DNA from: Erpobdella octoculata
Taxonomy: Eukaryota; Annelida; Clitellata; Hirudinida; Erpobdellidae
NCBI GenBank assembly: GCA_963978895.1
Contig: OZ022241.1
Location: 10,050,856 to 10,114,855, forward strand
Reading direction: 5' to 3'
Length of the DNA stretch: 64,000 bases
The notes beneath the pieces were generated by a model that saw only the letters and a list, made by a program, of their open reading frames with translations, was not told where the DNA came from and did not search any database. A program made the translations under genes and the position numbers. Each line of letters opens with the position of its first letter. The stretch's first letter is position 1. Shown in pieces: positions 20,600 to 34,145 of this stretch.

Positions 20600-23438
20600 T
20601 GATAATCGGGTCGAGTTCTATTAGAACCCAATACACATTTTCAGTTTCGACAACTTTTATTTTTCAAAACTTTAAACCGCTGTATCTCCGAAACGGAGCG
20701 TCCTAGAGCAAAAAGGACCTCGGATTCGTGATAATCGGGCCGAGTTTTATTAGAACCCAATACACATTTTCAGTTTCGACAACTTTTTTTTTTCAAAACT
20801 TTAAACCGCTGTATCTCCGAAACGGAGCGTCCTAGAGCAAAAAGGACCTCGGATTCGTGATCCTCGGGCCGAGTTCTATTAGAACCCAATACACATTTTC
20901 AGTTTCGACAACTTTTTTTTTTCAATACTTTAAACCGCTATATCTCCGAAACGGAGCGTCCTAGAAGAAAAAGGACCTCAGATTCGTGATCCTCGGGCCG
21001 AGTTCTATTAGGATTTTTAACAATTTTTCATTTTTGACAACTTTTATTTTTCAAAACTTTAAACCGCTGTATCTCCGAAACGGAGCGTCCTAGAGCAAAA
21101 AGGACCTCGGATTCGTGATAATCGGGTCGAGTTCTATTAGAACCCAATACACATTTTCAGTTTCGACAACTTTTATTTTTCAAAACTTTAAACCGCTGTA
21201 TCTCCGAAACGGAGCGTCCTAGAGCAAAAAGGACCTCGGATTCGTGATAATCGGGCCGAGTTTTATTAGAACCCAATACACATTTTCAGTTTCGACAACT
21301 TTTTTTTTTTCAAAACTTTAAACCGCTGTATCTCCGAAACGGAGCGTCCTAGAGCAAAAAGGACCTCGGATTCGTGATCCTCGGGCCGAGTTCTATTAGA
21401 ACCCAATACACATTTTCAGTTTCGACAACTTTTTTTTTTCAATACTTTAAACCGCTATATCTCCGAAACGGAGCGTCCTAGAAGAAAAAGGACCTCGGAT
21501 TCGTGATCCTCGGGCCGAGTTCTATTAGAACCCAATACACATTTTCAGTTTTGACAACTTTTATTTTTCAAAACTTTAAACCGCTGTATCTCAGAAACGG
21601 AGCGTCCTAGAGCAAAAAGGACCTCGGATTCGTGATACTCGGGCCGAGTTCTATTAGAACCCAATACACATTTTCAGTTTCGACAACTTTTATTTTTCAA
21701 TACTTTAAACCGCTGTATCTCCGAAACGGAGCGTCCTAGAGCAAAAAGGACCTCGGATTCGTGATACTCGGGCCGAGTTCTATTAGAACCCAATACACAT
21801 TTTCAGTTTCGACAACTTTTATTTTTCAATACTTTAAACCGCTATATCTCCGAAACGGAGCGTCCTAGAAGAAAAAGGACCTCGGATTCGTGATCCTCGG
21901 GCCGAGTCCTATTAGAACCCAATACACATTTTCAGTTTCGTCAACTTTTATTTTTCAAAACTTTAAACCGCTGTATCTCAGAAACGGAGCGTCCTAGAGC
22001 AAAAAGGACCTCGGATTCGTGATAATCGGGTCGAGTTCTATTAGAACCCAATACACATTTTCAGTTTCGACAACTTTTATTTTTCAAAACTTTAAACCGC
22101 TGTATCTCCGAAACGGAGCGTCCTAGAGCAAAAAGGACCTCGGATTCGTGATAATCGGGCCGAGTTTTATTAGAACCCAATACACATTTTCAGTTTCGAC
22201 AACTTTTTTTTTTCAAAACTTTAAACCGCTGTATCTCCGAAACGGAGCGTCCTAGAGCAAAAAGGACCTCGGATTCGTGATCCTCGGGCCGAGTTCTATT
22301 AGAACCCAATACACATTTTCAGTTTCGACAACTTTTTTTTTTCAATACTTTAAACCGCTATATCTCCGAAACGGAGCGTCCTAGAAGAAAAAGGACCTCA
22401 GATTCGTGATCCTCGGGCCGAGTTCTATTAGGATTTTTAACAATTTTTCATTTTTGACAACTTTTATTTTTCAAAACTTTAAACCGCTGTATCTCCGAAA
22501 CGGAGCGTCCTAGAGCAAAAAGGACCTCGGATTCGTGATAATCGGGTCGAGTTCTATTAGAACCCAATACACATTTTCAGTTTCGACAACTTTTATTTTT
22601 CAAAACTTTAAACCGCTGTATCTCCGAAACGGAGCGTCCTAGAGCAAAAAGGACCTCGGATTCGTGATAATCGGGCCGAGTTTTATTAGAACCCAATACA
22701 CATTTTCAGTTTCGACAACTTTTTTTTTTCAAAACTTTAAACCGCTGTATCTCCGAAACGGAGCGTCCTAGAGCAAAAAGGACCTCGGATTCGTGATCCT
22801 CGGGCCGAGTTCTATTAGAACCCAATACACATTTTCAGTTTCGACAACTTTTTTTTTTCAATACTTTAAACCGCTATATCTCCGAAACGGAACGTCCTAG
22901 AAGAAAAAGGACCTCGGATTCGTGATCCTCGGGCCGAGTTCTATTAGAACCCAATACACATTTTCAGTTTTGACAACTTTTATTTTTCAAAACTTTAAAC
23001 CGCTGTATCTCAGAAACGGAGCGTCCTAGAGCAAAAAGGACCTCGGATTCGTGATACTCGGGCCGAGTTCTATTAGAACCCAATACACATTTTCAGTTTC
23101 GACAACTTTTATTTTTCAATACTTTAAACCGCTGTATCTCCGAAACGGAGCGTCCTAGAGCAAAAAGGACCTCGGATTCGTGATACTCGGGCCGAGTTCT
23201 ATTAGAACCCAATACACATTTTCAGTTTCGACAACTTTTATTTTTCAATACTTTAAACCGCTATATCTCCGAAACGGAGCGTCCTAGAAGAAAAAGGACC
23301 TCGGATTCGTGATCCTCGGGCCGAGTCCTATTAGAACCCAATACACATTTTCAGTTTCGTCAACTTTTATTTTTCAAAACTTTAAACCGCTGTATCTCAG
23401 AAACGGAGCGTCCTAGAGCAAAAAGGACCTCGGATTCG
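20600..23438 (+). repeat. 11-mer higher-order repeat, copies 2 and 3 in tandem
   Basis: Units 20600-22019 (1420 bp) and 22020-23438 (1419 bp) match the unit at 17173 monomer for monomer. The one-base difference is an 11th T in the T tract at 21300-21310. The unit at 17173 is separated from these by 2008 bp, the length of one complete unit of the neighbouring family. Confidence 0.9.
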
Positions 23439-24611
23439 TGATCCTCGGGCCGAGTTCTATTAGAACCCAATACACATTTTCAGTTTCGACAACTTTTTTT
23501 TTTCAATACTTTAAACCGCTATATCTCCGAAACGGAGCGTCCTAGAAGAAAAAGGACCTCGGATTCGTGATCCTCGGGCCGAGTTCTATTAGAACCCAAT
23601 ACACATTTTCAGTTTTGACAACTTTTATTTTTCAAAACTTTAAACCGCTGTATCTCAGAAACGGAGCGTCCTAGAGCAAAAAGGACCTCGGATTCGTGAT
23701 ACTCGGGCCGAGTTCTATTAGAACCCAATACACATTTTCAGTTTCGACAACTTTTATTTTTCAATACTTTAAACCGCTGTATCTCCGAAACGGAGCGTCC
23801 TAGAGCAAAAAGGACCTCGGATTCGTGATCCTCGGGCCAAGTTTTATTAGGATCTGTAGCAATTTTTCAGTTTTGACAACTTTTATTTTTCAAAATTTTA
23901 AACCGCTCTTTCTCCGAAACGGAGCGTCCTTAAGCAAAAAGGACCTCGGATTCGTGATCCTCGGGCCAAGTTCTATTAGGGTGTGTAGCAATTTTTCAGT
24001 TTTGACAACTTTTATTTTTCAAAACTTTAAACCACTGTATCTCCGAAACGGAGCGTCCTAGAGCAAAAAGGACCTCGGATTCGTGATCCTCGGGCCGAGT
24101 CCTATTAGAACCCAATACACATTTTCAGTTTCGTCAACTTTTATTTTTCAAAACTTTAAACCGCTGTATCTCCGAAACGGAGCGTCCTAGAGCAAAAAGG
24201 ACCTCGGATTCGTGATCCCCGGGCCGAGTTCTATTAGGATGTGTAACAATTTTTTAGTTTTGACAACTTTTATTTTTCAATAATTTAAACCGCTATATCT
24301 CCGAAACGGAGCGTCCTAGAAGAAAAAGGACCTCGGATTCGTGATCCTCGGGCCGAGTTCTATTAGAACCCAATACACATTTTCAGTTTTGACAACTTTT
24401 ATTTTTCAAAACTTTGAACCGCTGTATCTCAGAAACGGAGCGTCCTAGAGCAAAAAGGACCTCGGATTCGTGATACTCGGGCCGAGTTCTATTAGGATGT
24501 GTAACAATTTTTCAGTTTTGACAACTTTTATTTTTCAAAACTTTAAACCGCTGTATCTCCGAAACGGAGCGTCCTAGAGCAAAAAAGACCTCGGATTCGT
24601 GATACTCGGGC
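21111..24611 (+). other. Perfect minimal CENP-B boxes, cluster 3 (13 sites)
   Basis: Monomer starts (box is start minus 5 to start plus 11): 21116, 21245, 21633, 21762, 22020, 22149, 22536, 22665, 23052, 23181, 23697, 24471, 24600. Within each 11-mer the boxes come as adjacent pairs: AAT-form pairs at 22020/22149 and 22536/22665, and an ACT-form pair at 23052/23181. After 24600 there is no intact box until 26277; several monomers there read TTCGTGATCCCCGGG. Confidence 0.8.
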
Positions 24612-26276
24612 CGAGTTCTATTAGGATGTGTAACAATTTTTCAGTTTTGATAACTTTTATTTTTCAAAACTTTAAACCGCTGTATCTCCAAAACGGAGCG
24701 TCCTAGAGCAAAAAGGACCTCGGATTCGTGATCCTCGGGCCAAGTTTTATAAGGATGTGTAGCAATTTTTCAGTTTTAACAACTTTTATTTTTCAAAATT
24801 TTAAACCGCTCTTTCTCCGAAACGGAGCGTCCTAGAGCAAAAAGGACCTCGGATTCGTGATCCTCGGGCCAAGTTCTATTAGGGTGTGTAGCAATTTTTC
24901 AGTTTTGACAACTTTTATTTTTCAAAACTTTAAACCGCTGTATCTCCGAAACGGAGCGTCCTAGAGCAAAAAGGACCTCGGATTCGTGATCCTCGGGCCG
25001 AGTCCTATTAGAACCCAATACACATTTTCAGTTTCGTCAACTTTTATTTTTCAAAACTTTAAACCGCTGTATCTCCGAAACGGAGCGTCCTAGAGCAAAA
25101 AGGACCTCGGATTCGTGATCCCCGGGCCGAGTTCTATTAGGGTGTGTAGCAATTTTTCAGTTTTGACAACTTTTATTTTTCAAAACTTTAAACCGCTGTA
25201 TCTCCGAAACGGAGCGTCCTAGAGCAAAAAGGACCTCGGATTCGTGATCCTCGGGCCGAGTCCTATTAGAACCCAATACACATTTTCAGTTTCGTCAACT
25301 TTTATTTTTCAAAACTTTAAACCGCTGTATCTCCGAAACGGAGCGTCCTAGAGCAAAAAGGACCTCGGATTCGTGATCCCCGGGCCGAGTTCTATTAGGA
25401 TGTGTAACAATTTTTCAGTTTTGACAACTTTTATTTTTCAAAACTTTAAACCGCTGTATCTCCGAAACGGAGCGTCCTAGAGCAAAAAGGACCTCGGATT
25501 CGTGATCCTCGGGCCGAGTTCTATTAGAACCCAATACACATTTTCAGTTTGGATAACTTTTATTTTTAAAAACTTTAAACCGCTGTATCTCCGAAACGGA
25601 GCGTCCTAGAGCAAAAAGGACCTCGGATTCGTGATCCTCGGGCCGAGTTCTATTAGAACCCAATACACATTTTCAGTTTCGACAACTTTTATTTTTCAAT
25701 ACTTTAAACCGCTATATCTCCGAAACGGAGCGTCCTAGAAGAAAAAGGACCTCGGATTCGTGATCCTCGGGCCGAGTTCTATTAGAACCCAATACACATT
25801 TTCAGTTTTGACAACTTTTATTTTTCAAAACTTTAAACCGCTGTATCTCCGAAACGGAGCGTCCTAGAGCAAAAAGGACCTCGGATTCGTGATCCCCGGG
25901 CCGAGTTCTATTAGGGTGTGTAGCAATTTTTCAGTTTTGACAACTTTTATTTTTCAAAACTTTAAACCGCTGTATCTCCGAAACGGAGCGTCCTAGAGCA
26001 AAAAGGACCTCGGATTCGTGATCCTCGGGCCGAGTCCTATTAGAACCCAATACACATTTTCAGTTTCGTCAACTTTTATTTTTCAAAACTTTAAACCGCT
26101 GTATCTCCGAAACGGAGCGTCCTAGAGCAAAAAGGACCTCGGATTCGTGATCCCCGGGCCGAGTTCTATTAGGATGTGTAACAATTTTTCAGTTTTGACA
26201 ACTTTTATTTTTCAAAACTTTAAACCGCTGTATCTCAGAAACGGAGCGTCCTAGAGCAAAAAGGACCTCGGATTCG
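24471..26276 (+). repeat. Box-poor mixed block with 'ccccggg' and 'gtgtagc' monomers
   Basis: Fourteen monomers dominated by 'gttttataagg', 'gggtgtgtagc', 'gtcctatt/tcgtcaac' and 'gatccccgggcc' forms. After 24600 no copy has an intact CENP-B box. The trio 'gggtgtgtagc' / 'gtcctatt' / 'ccccggg B' repeats, for example at 24858-25244 and 26019 onward. The 'ccccggg' change creates the palindrome CCCGGG at the junction. Confidence 0.75.
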
Positions 26277-29200
26277 TGATACTCGGGCCAAGTTCTATTT
26301 GAACCCAATACACATTTTCAGTTTCGACAACTTTTATTTTTCAATACTTTAAACCGCTGTATCTCCGAAACGGAGCGTCCTAGAAGAAAAAGGACCTCGG
26401 ATTCGTGATCCTCGGGCCGAGTTCTATTAGAACCCAATACACATTTTCAGTTTCGACAACTTTTATTTTTCAAAACTTTAAACCGCTGTATCTCCGAAAC
26501 GGAGCGTCCTAGAGCAAAAAAGACCTCGGATTCGTGATACTCGGGCCGAGTTCTATTAGGATGTGTAACAATTTTTCAGTTTTGATAACTTTTATTTTTC
26601 AAAACTTTAAACCGCTGTATCTCCAAAACGGAGCGTCCTAGAGCAAAAAGGACCTCGGATTCGTGATCCTCGGGCCGAGTTCTATTAGAACCCAATACAC
26701 ATTTTCATTTTTGACAACTTTTCTTTTTCAAAACTTTAAACCGCTGTATCTCCGAAACGGAGCGTCCTAGAGCAAAAAGGACCTCGGATTCGTGATCCTC
26801 GGGCCAAGTTTTATAAGGATGTGTAGCAATTTTTCAGTTTTAACAACTTTTATTTTTCAAAATTTTAAACCGCTCTTTCTCCGAAACGGAGCGTCCTAGA
26901 GCAAAAAGGACCTCGGATTCGTGATCCTCGGGCCAAGTTCTATTAGGGTGTGTAGCAATTTTTCAGTTTTGACAACTTTTATTTTTCAAAACTTTAAACC
27001 GCTGTATCTCCGAAACGGAGCGTCCTAGAGCAAAAAGGACCTCGGATTCGTGATCCTCGGGCCGAGTCCTATTAGAACCCAATACACATTTTCAGTTTCG
27101 TCAACTTTTATTTTTCAAAACTTTAAACCGCTGTATCTCCGAAACGGAGCGTCCTAGAGCAAAAAGGACCTCGGATTCGTGATCCCCGGGCCGAGTTCTA
27201 TTAGGATGTGTAACAATTTTTCAGTTTTGACAACTTTTATTTTTCAAAACTTTAAACCGCTGTATCTCCGAAACGGAGCGTCCTAGAGCAAAAAGGACCT
27301 CGGATTCGTGATCCTCGGGCCGAGTTCTATTAGAACCCAATACACATTTTCAGTTTGGATAACTTTTATTTTTAAAAACTTTAAACCGCTGTATCTCCGA
27401 AACGGAGCGTCCTAGAGCAAAAAGGACCTCGGATTCGTGATCCTCGGGCCGAGTTCTATTAGAACCCAATACACATTTTCAGTTTCGACAACTTTTATTT
27501 TTCAATACTTTAAACCGCTATATCTCCGAAACGGAGCGTCCTAGAAGAAAAAGGACCTCGGATTCGTGATCCTCGGGCCGAGTTCTATTAGAACCCAATA
27601 CACATTTTCAGTTTTGACAACTTTTATTTTTCAAAACTTTAAACCGCTGTATCTCAGAAACGGAGCGTCCTAGAGCAAAAAGGACCTCGGATTCGTGATA
27701 CTCGGGCCAAGTTCTATTTGAACCCAATACACATTTTCAGTTTCGACAACTTTTATTTTTCAATACTTTAAACCGCTGTATCTCCGAAACGGAGCGTCCT
27801 AGAAGAAAAAGGACCTCGGATTCGTGATCCTCGGGCCGAGTTCTATTAGAACCCAATACACATTTTCAGTTTCGACAACTTTTATTTTTCAAAACTTTAA
27901 ACCGCTGTATCTCCGAAACGGAGCGTCCTAGAGCAAAAAAGACCTCGGATTCGTGATACTCGGGCCGAGTTCTATTAGGATGTGTAACAATTTTTCAGTT
28001 TTGATAACTTTTATTTTTCAAAACTTTAAACCGCTGTATCTCCAAAACGGAGCGTCCTAGAGCAAAAAGGACCTCGGATTCGTGATCCTCGGGCCGAGTT
28101 CTATTAGAACCCAATACACATTTTCATTTTTGACAACTTTTCTTTTTCAAAACTTTAAACCGCTGTATCTCCGAAACGGAGCGTCCTAGAGCAAAAAGGA
28201 CCTCGGATTCGTGATCCTCGGGCCAAGTTTTATAAGGATGTGTAGCAATTTTTCAGTTTTAACAACTTTTATTTTTCAAAATTTTAAACCGCTCTTTCTC
28301 CGAAACGGAGCGTCCTAGAGCAAAAAGGACCTCGGATTCGTGATCCTCGGGCCAAGTTCTATTAGGGTGTGTAGCAATTTTTCAGTTTTGACAACTTTTA
28401 TTTTTCAAAACTTTAAACCGCTGTATCTCCGAAACGGAGCGTCCTAGAGCAAAAAGGACCTCGGATTCGTGATCCTCGGGCCGAGTCCTATTAGAACCCA
28501 ATACACATTTTCAGTTTCGTCAACTTTTATTTTTCAAAACTTTAAACCGCTGTATCTCCGAAACGGAGCGTCCTAGAGCAAAAAGGACCTCGGATTCGTG
28601 ATCCCCGGGCCGAGTTCTATTAGGATGTGTAACAATTTTTCAGTTTTGACAACTTTTATTTTTCAAAACTTTAAACCGCTGTATCTCCGAAACGGAGCGT
28701 CCTAGAGCAAAAAGGACCTCGGATTCGTGATCCTCGGGCCGAGTTCTATTAGAACCCAATACACATTTTCAGTTTGGATAACTTTTATTTTTAAAAACTT
28801 TAAACCGCTGTATCTCCGAAACGGAGCGTCCTAGAGCAAAAAGGACCTCGGATTCGTGATCCTCGGGCCGAGTTCTATTAGAACCCAATACACATTTTCA
28901 GTTTCGACAACTTTTATTTTTCAATACTTTAAACCGCTATATCTCCGAAACGGAGCGTCCTAGAAGAAAAAGGACCTCGGATTCGTGATCCTCGGGCCGA
29001 GTTCTATTAGAACCCAATACACATTTTCAGTTTTGACAACTTTTATTTTTCAAAACTTTAAACCGCTGTATCTCAGAAACGGAGCGTCCTAGAGCAAAAA
29101 GGACCTCGGATTCGTGATACTCGGGCCAAGTTCTATTTGAACCCAATACACATTTTCAGTTTCGACAACTTTTATTTTTCAATACTTTAAACCGCTGTAT

Positions 29201-29630
29201 CTCCGAAACGGAGCGTCCTAGAAGAAAAAGGACCTCGGATTCGTGATCCTCGGGCCGAGTTCTATTAGAACCCAATACACATTTTCAGTTTCGACAACTT
29301 TTATTTTTCAAAACTTTAAACCGCTGTATCTCCGAAACGGAGCGTCCTAGAGCAAAAAGGACCTCGGATTCGTGATACTCGGGCCGAGTTCTATTAGGAT
29401 GTGTAACAATTTTTCAGTTTTGATAACTTTTATTTTTCAAAACTTTAAACCGCTGTATCTCCAAAACGGAGCGTCCTAGAGCAAAAAGGACCTCGGATTC
29501 GTGATCCTCGGGCCGAGTTCTATTAGAACCCAATACACATTTTCATTTTTGACAACTTTTATTTTTCAAAACTTTAAACCGCTGTATCTCCGAAACGGAG
29601 CGTCCTAGAGCAAAAAGGACCTCGGATTCG
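26277..29630 (+). repeat. Second 11-mer family (1419 bp), two copies plus a partial one
   Basis: Copies 26277-27695 and 27696-29114, then a partial copy at 29115-29630. Markers are ACT-box 'ccaagttctatttg', 'caaaaaagacc', 'ctccaaaac', 'cttttcttttt', 'gttttataagg', 'ccccggg' B and 'tttggataac...ttttaaaaac'. The partial copy has reverted 'cttttcttttt' to 'cttttattttt' and 'aaaaaagacc' to 'aaaaaggacc'. Confidence 0.88.
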
Positions 29631-30791
29631 TGATCCTCGGGCCAAGTTCTATTAGGATGTGTAACAATTTTTCAGTTTTGACAACTTTTATTTTTCAAAA
29701 CTTTAAACCGCTGTATCTCCGAAACGGAGCGTCCTAGAAGAAAAAGGACCTCGGATTCGTGATCCTCGGGCCGAGTTCTATTAGAACCCAATACACATTT
29801 TCAGTTTTGACAACTTTTATTTTTCAAAACTTTAAACCGCTGTATCTCAGAAACGGAGCGTCCTAGAGCAAAAAGGACCTCGGATTCGTGATCCTCGGGC
29901 CAAGTTCTATTAGGTTGTGTAACAATTTTTCAGTTTTGACAACTTTTATTTTTCAAAACTTTAAACCGCTGTATCTCCGAAACGGAGCGTCCTAGAGCAA
30001 AAAGGACCTTGGATTCGTGATCCTCGGGCCGAGTTCTATTAGAACTTAATACACATTTTCAGTTTCGACAACTTTTATTTTTCAAAACTTTAAACCGCTG
30101 TATCTCCGAAACGGAGCGTCCTAGAGCAAAAAGGACCTCGGATTCGTGATCCTCGGGCCGAGTTCTATTAGGATGTGTAACAATTTTTCAGTTTTGACAA
30201 CTTTTATTTTTCAAAACTTTAAACCGCTGTATCTCCGAAACGGAGCGTCCTAGAGCAAAAAGGACCTCGGATTCGTGATACTCGGGCCGAGTTCTATTAG
30301 GATGTGTAACAATTTTTCAGTTTTGATAACTTTTATTTTTCAAAACTTTAAATCGCTGTATCTCCAAAACGGAGCGTCCTAGAGCAAAAAGGACCTCGGA
30401 TTCGTGATCCTCGGGCCGAGTTCTATTAGAACCCAATACACATTTTCAGTTTCGACAACTTTTATTTTTTAATGCTTTAAACCGCTGTATCTCCGAAACG
30501 GAGCGTCCTAGAGCAAAAAGGACCTCGGATTCGTGATCCTCGGGCCAAGTTCTATTAGAACCCAATACACATTTTCATTTTTGACAACTTTTATTTTTCA
30601 AAACTTTAAACCGCTGTATCTCCGAAACGGAGCGTCCTAGAGCAAAAAGGACCTCGGATTCGTGATCCTCGGGCCGAGTTCTATTAGAACCCAATACACA
30701 TTTTCATTTTTGACAACTTTTATTTTTCAAAACTTTAAACCGCTGTATCTCCGAAACGGAGCGTCCTAGAGCAAAAAGGACCTCGGATTCG
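29631..30791 (+). repeat. Nine irregular monomers between two 11-mer segments
   Basis: No higher-order register is evident. Contents include a type B body with an 'agaag' tail (29631), 'ggttgtg' B (29889), 'gaacttaat' A (30018), an ACT-box B with 'aaatcgc' (30276) and 'tttttaatgc' (30405). It looks like a patch of recombinants between neighbouring families. Confidence 0.7.
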
Positions 30792-32081
30792 TGATCCTCG
30801 GGCCAAGTTTTATAAGGATGTGTAGCAATTTTTCAGTTTTAACAACTTTTATTTTTCAAAATTTTAAACCGCTCTTTCTCCGAAACGGAGCGTCCTAGAG
30901 CAAAAAGGACCTCGGATTCGTGATCCTCGGGCCAAGTTCTATTAGGGTGTGTAGCAATTTTTCAGTTTTGACAACTTTTATTTTTCAAAACTTTAAACCG
31001 CTGTATCTCCGAAACGGAGCGTCCTAGAGCAAAAAGGACCTCGGATTCGTGATCCTCGGGCCGAGTCCTATTAGAATCCAATACACATTTTCAGTTTCGT
31101 CAACTTTTATTTTTCAAAACTTTAAACCGCTGTATCTCCGAAACGGAGCGTCCTAGAGCAAAAAGGACCTCGGATTCGTGATCCCCGGGCCGAGTTCTAT
31201 TAGGATGTGTAACAATTTTTCAGTTTTGACAACTTTTATTTTTCAAAACTTTAAACCGCTGTATCTCCGAAACGGAGCGTCCTAGAGCAAAAAGGACCTC
31301 GGATTCGTGATCCTCGGGCCGAGTTCTATTAGAACCCAATACACATTTTCAGTTTGGATAACTTTTATTTTTAAAAACTTTAAACCGCTGTATCTCCGAA
31401 ACGGAGCGTCCTAGAGCAAAAAGGACCTCGGATTCGTGATCCTCGGGCCGAGTTCTATTAGAACCCAATACACATTTTCAGTTTCGACAACTTTTATTTT
31501 TCAATACTTTAAACCGCTATATCTCCGAAACGGAGCGTCCTAGAAGAAAAAGGACCTCGGATTCGTGATCCTCGGGCCGAGTTCTATTAGAACCCAATAC
31601 ACATTTTCAGTTTTGACAACTTTTATTTTTCAAAACTTTAAACCGCTGTATCTCAGAAACGGAGCGTCCTAGAGCAAAAAGGACCTCGGATTCGTGATAC
31701 TCGGGCCAAGTTCTATTTGAACCCAATACACATTTTCAGTTTCGACAACTTTTATTTTTCAATACTTTAAACCGCTGTATCTCCGAAACGGAGCGTCCTA
31801 GAAGAAAAAGGACCTCGGATTCGTGATCCTCGGGCCGAGTTCTATTAGAACCCAATACACATTTTCAGTTTCGACAACTTTTATTTTTCAAAACTTTAAA
31901 CCGCTGTATCTCCGAAACGGAGCGTCCTAGAGCAAAAAGGACCTCGGATTCGTGATACTCGGGCCGAGTTCTATTAGGATGTGTAACAATTTTTCAGTTT
32001 TGATAACTTTTATTTTTCAAAACTTTAAACCGCTGTATCTCCAACACGGAGCGTCCTAGAGCAAAAAGGACCTCGGATTCG
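30792..32081 (+). repeat. Ten-monomer copy of 28212-29501
   Basis: Same order as 28212-29501 at a shift of 2,580 bp (20 monomers): 'gttttataagg', 'gggtgtgtagc', 'gtcctatt', 'ccccggg' B, 'tttggataac', 'caatac agaag', 'tctcag', ACT 'ctatttg', A, ACT B. It has 'gaatccaat' near 31076 and 'ctccaacac' near 32041, the latter then inherited by copies to the right. Confidence 0.85.
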
Positions 32082-32339
32082 TGATCCTCGGGCCGAGTTC
32101 TATTAGAACCCAATACACATTTTCAGTTTCGACAACTTTTATTTTTCAATACTTTAAACCGCTATATCTCCGAAACGGAGCGTCCTAGAAGAAAAAGGAC
32201 CTCGGATTCGTGATCCTCGGGCCGAGTTCTATTAGAACCCAATACACATTTTCAGTTTTGACAACTTTTATTTTTCAAAACTTTAAACCGCTGTATCTCA
32301 GAAACGGAGCGTCCTAGAGCAAAAAGGACCTCGGATTCG

Positions 32340-33242
32340 TGATACTCGGGCCAAGTTCTATTTGAACCCAATACACATTTTCAGTTTCGACAACTTTTAT
32401 TTTTCAAAACTTTAAACCGCTGTATCTCCGAAACGGAGCGTCCTAGAGCAAAAAGGACCTCGGATTCGTGATCCTCGGGCCAAGTTCTATTAGGATGTGT
32501 AACAATTTTTCAGTTTTGACAACTTTTATTTTTCAAAACTTTAAACCGCTGTATCTCCGAAACGGAGCGTCCTAGAGCAAAAAGGACCTCGGATTCGTGA
32601 TAATCGGGTCGAGTTCTATTAGAACCCAATACACATTCTCAGTTTCGACAACTTTTATTTTTCAAAACTTTAAACCGCTGTATCTCCGAAACGGAGCGTC
32701 CTAGAGCAAAAAGGACCTCGGATTCGTGATAATCGGGCCAAGTTCTATTTGAACCCAATACACATTTTCAGTTTCGACAACTTTTATTTTTCAATACTTT
32801 AAACCGCTGTATCTCCGAAACGGAGCGTCCTAGAAGAAAAAGGACCTCGGATTCGTGATCCTCGGGCCGAGTTCTATTAGAACCCAATACACATTTTCAG
32901 TTTCGACAACTTTTATTTTTCAAAACTTTAAACCGCTGTATCTCCGAAACGGAGCGTCCTAGAGCAAAAAGGACCTCGGATTCGTGATACTCGGGCCGAG
33001 TTCTATTAGGATGTGTAACAATTTTTCAGTTTTGATAACTTTTATTTTTCAAAACTTTAAACCGCTGTATCTCCAACACGGAGCGTCCTAGAGCAAAAAG
33101 GACCTCGGATTCGTGATCCTCGGGCCGAGTTCTATTAGAACCCAATACACATTTTCATTTTTGACAACTTTTATTTTTCAAAACTTTAAACCGCTGTATC
33201 TCCGAAACGGAGCGTCCTAGAGCAAAAAGGACCTCGGATTCG
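32340..33242 (+). repeat. Seven-monomer block, copied at 34146-35048
   Basis: ACT 'ctatttg'; 'ccaag' B; AAT-gtcgag with 'cattctcag'; AAT 'ccaag ctatttg'; A; ACT B with 'ctccaacac'; 'tttcattttt' A. The two copies are 1,806 bp (14 monomers) apart. The AAT 'ccaag ctatttg' monomers (32727, 34533) are chimeras of the AAT and 'ctatttg' classes. Confidence 0.83.
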
Positions 33243-34145
33243 TGATCCTCGGGCCGAGTTCTATTAGAACCCAATACACATTTTCAGTTTCGACAACTTT
33301 TATTTTTCAATACTTTAAACCGCTATATCTCCGAAACGGAGCGTCCTAGAAGAAAAAGGACCTCGGATTCGTGATCCTCGGGCCGAGTTCTATTAGAACC
33401 CAATACACATTTTCAGTTTTGACAACTTTTATTTTTCAAAACTTTAAACCGCTGTATCTCAGAAACGGAGCGTCCTAGAGCAAAAAGGACCTCGGATTCG
33501 TGATACTCGGGCCAAGTTCTGTTTGAACCCAATACACATTTTCAGTTTCGACAACTTTTATTTTTCAAAACTTTAAACCGCTGTATCTCCGAAACGGAGC
33601 GTCCTAGAGCAAAAAGGACCTCGGATTCGTGATCCTCGGGCCAAGTTCTATTAGGATGTGTAACAATTTTTCAGTTTTGACAACTTTTATTTTTCAAAAC
33701 TTTAAACCGCTGTATCTCCGAAACGGAGCGTCCTAGAGCAAAAAGGACCTCGGATTCGTGATAATCGGGTCGAGTTCTATTAGAACCCAATACACATTCT
33801 CAGTTTCGACAACTTTTATTTTTCAAAACTTTAAACCGCTGTATCTCCGAAACGGAGCGTCCTAGAGCAAAAAGGACCTCGGATTCGTGATAATCGGGCC
33901 GAGTTTTATTAGAACCCAATACACATTTTCAGTTTCGACAACTTTTATTTTTCAAAACTTTAAACCGCTGTATCTCCGAAACGGAGCGTCCTAGAGCAAA
34001 AAGGACCTCGGATTCGTGATCCTCGGGCCAAGTTCTGTTTGAACCCAATACACATTTTCAGTTTCGACAACTTTTATTTTTCAAAACTTTAAACCGCTGT
34101 ATCTCAGAAACGGAGCGTCCTAGAGCAAAAAGGACCTCGGATTCG
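33243..34145 (+). repeat. Related block between the two seven-monomer copies
   Basis: Monomers: 'caatac agaag'; 'tctcag'; ACT 'ctgtttg'; 'ccaag' B; AAT-gtcgag 'cattctcag'; AAT 'gttttatt'; and a chimera at 34017 with a CCT junction, 'ctgtttg' and 'tctcag'. The 'ctgtttg' form is new here and continues into the 9-mer to the right. Confidence 0.78.

Larger units (their letters stand above)
13152..20740 (+). other. Perfect minimal CENP-B boxes, cluster 2 (23 sites)
   Basis: Sites span monomer start minus 5 to start plus 11. Starts: 13157, 13544, 14262, 14391, 14649, 15165, 15552, 16270, 16399, 16786, 16915, 17173, 17302, 17689, 17818, 18205, 18334, 18850, 19366, 19753, 20471, 20600, 20729. Their positions repeat with the 2008-bp and 1419-bp higher-order units, so box-plus and box-minus states are fixed places within each unit rather than scattered mutations. 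The three 73-bp monomers in this stretch delete the TTCG half, so the following copies (13875, 15883, 20084) have no box. Confidence 0.8.

Noticed and set aside
25374..25502. Separate regulatory site CCCGGG at 'gatccccgggcc' monomers
   Set aside because: It is a one-base variant of the common junction, inherited with its higher-order block, and disrupts rather than creates the CENP-B-like motif.
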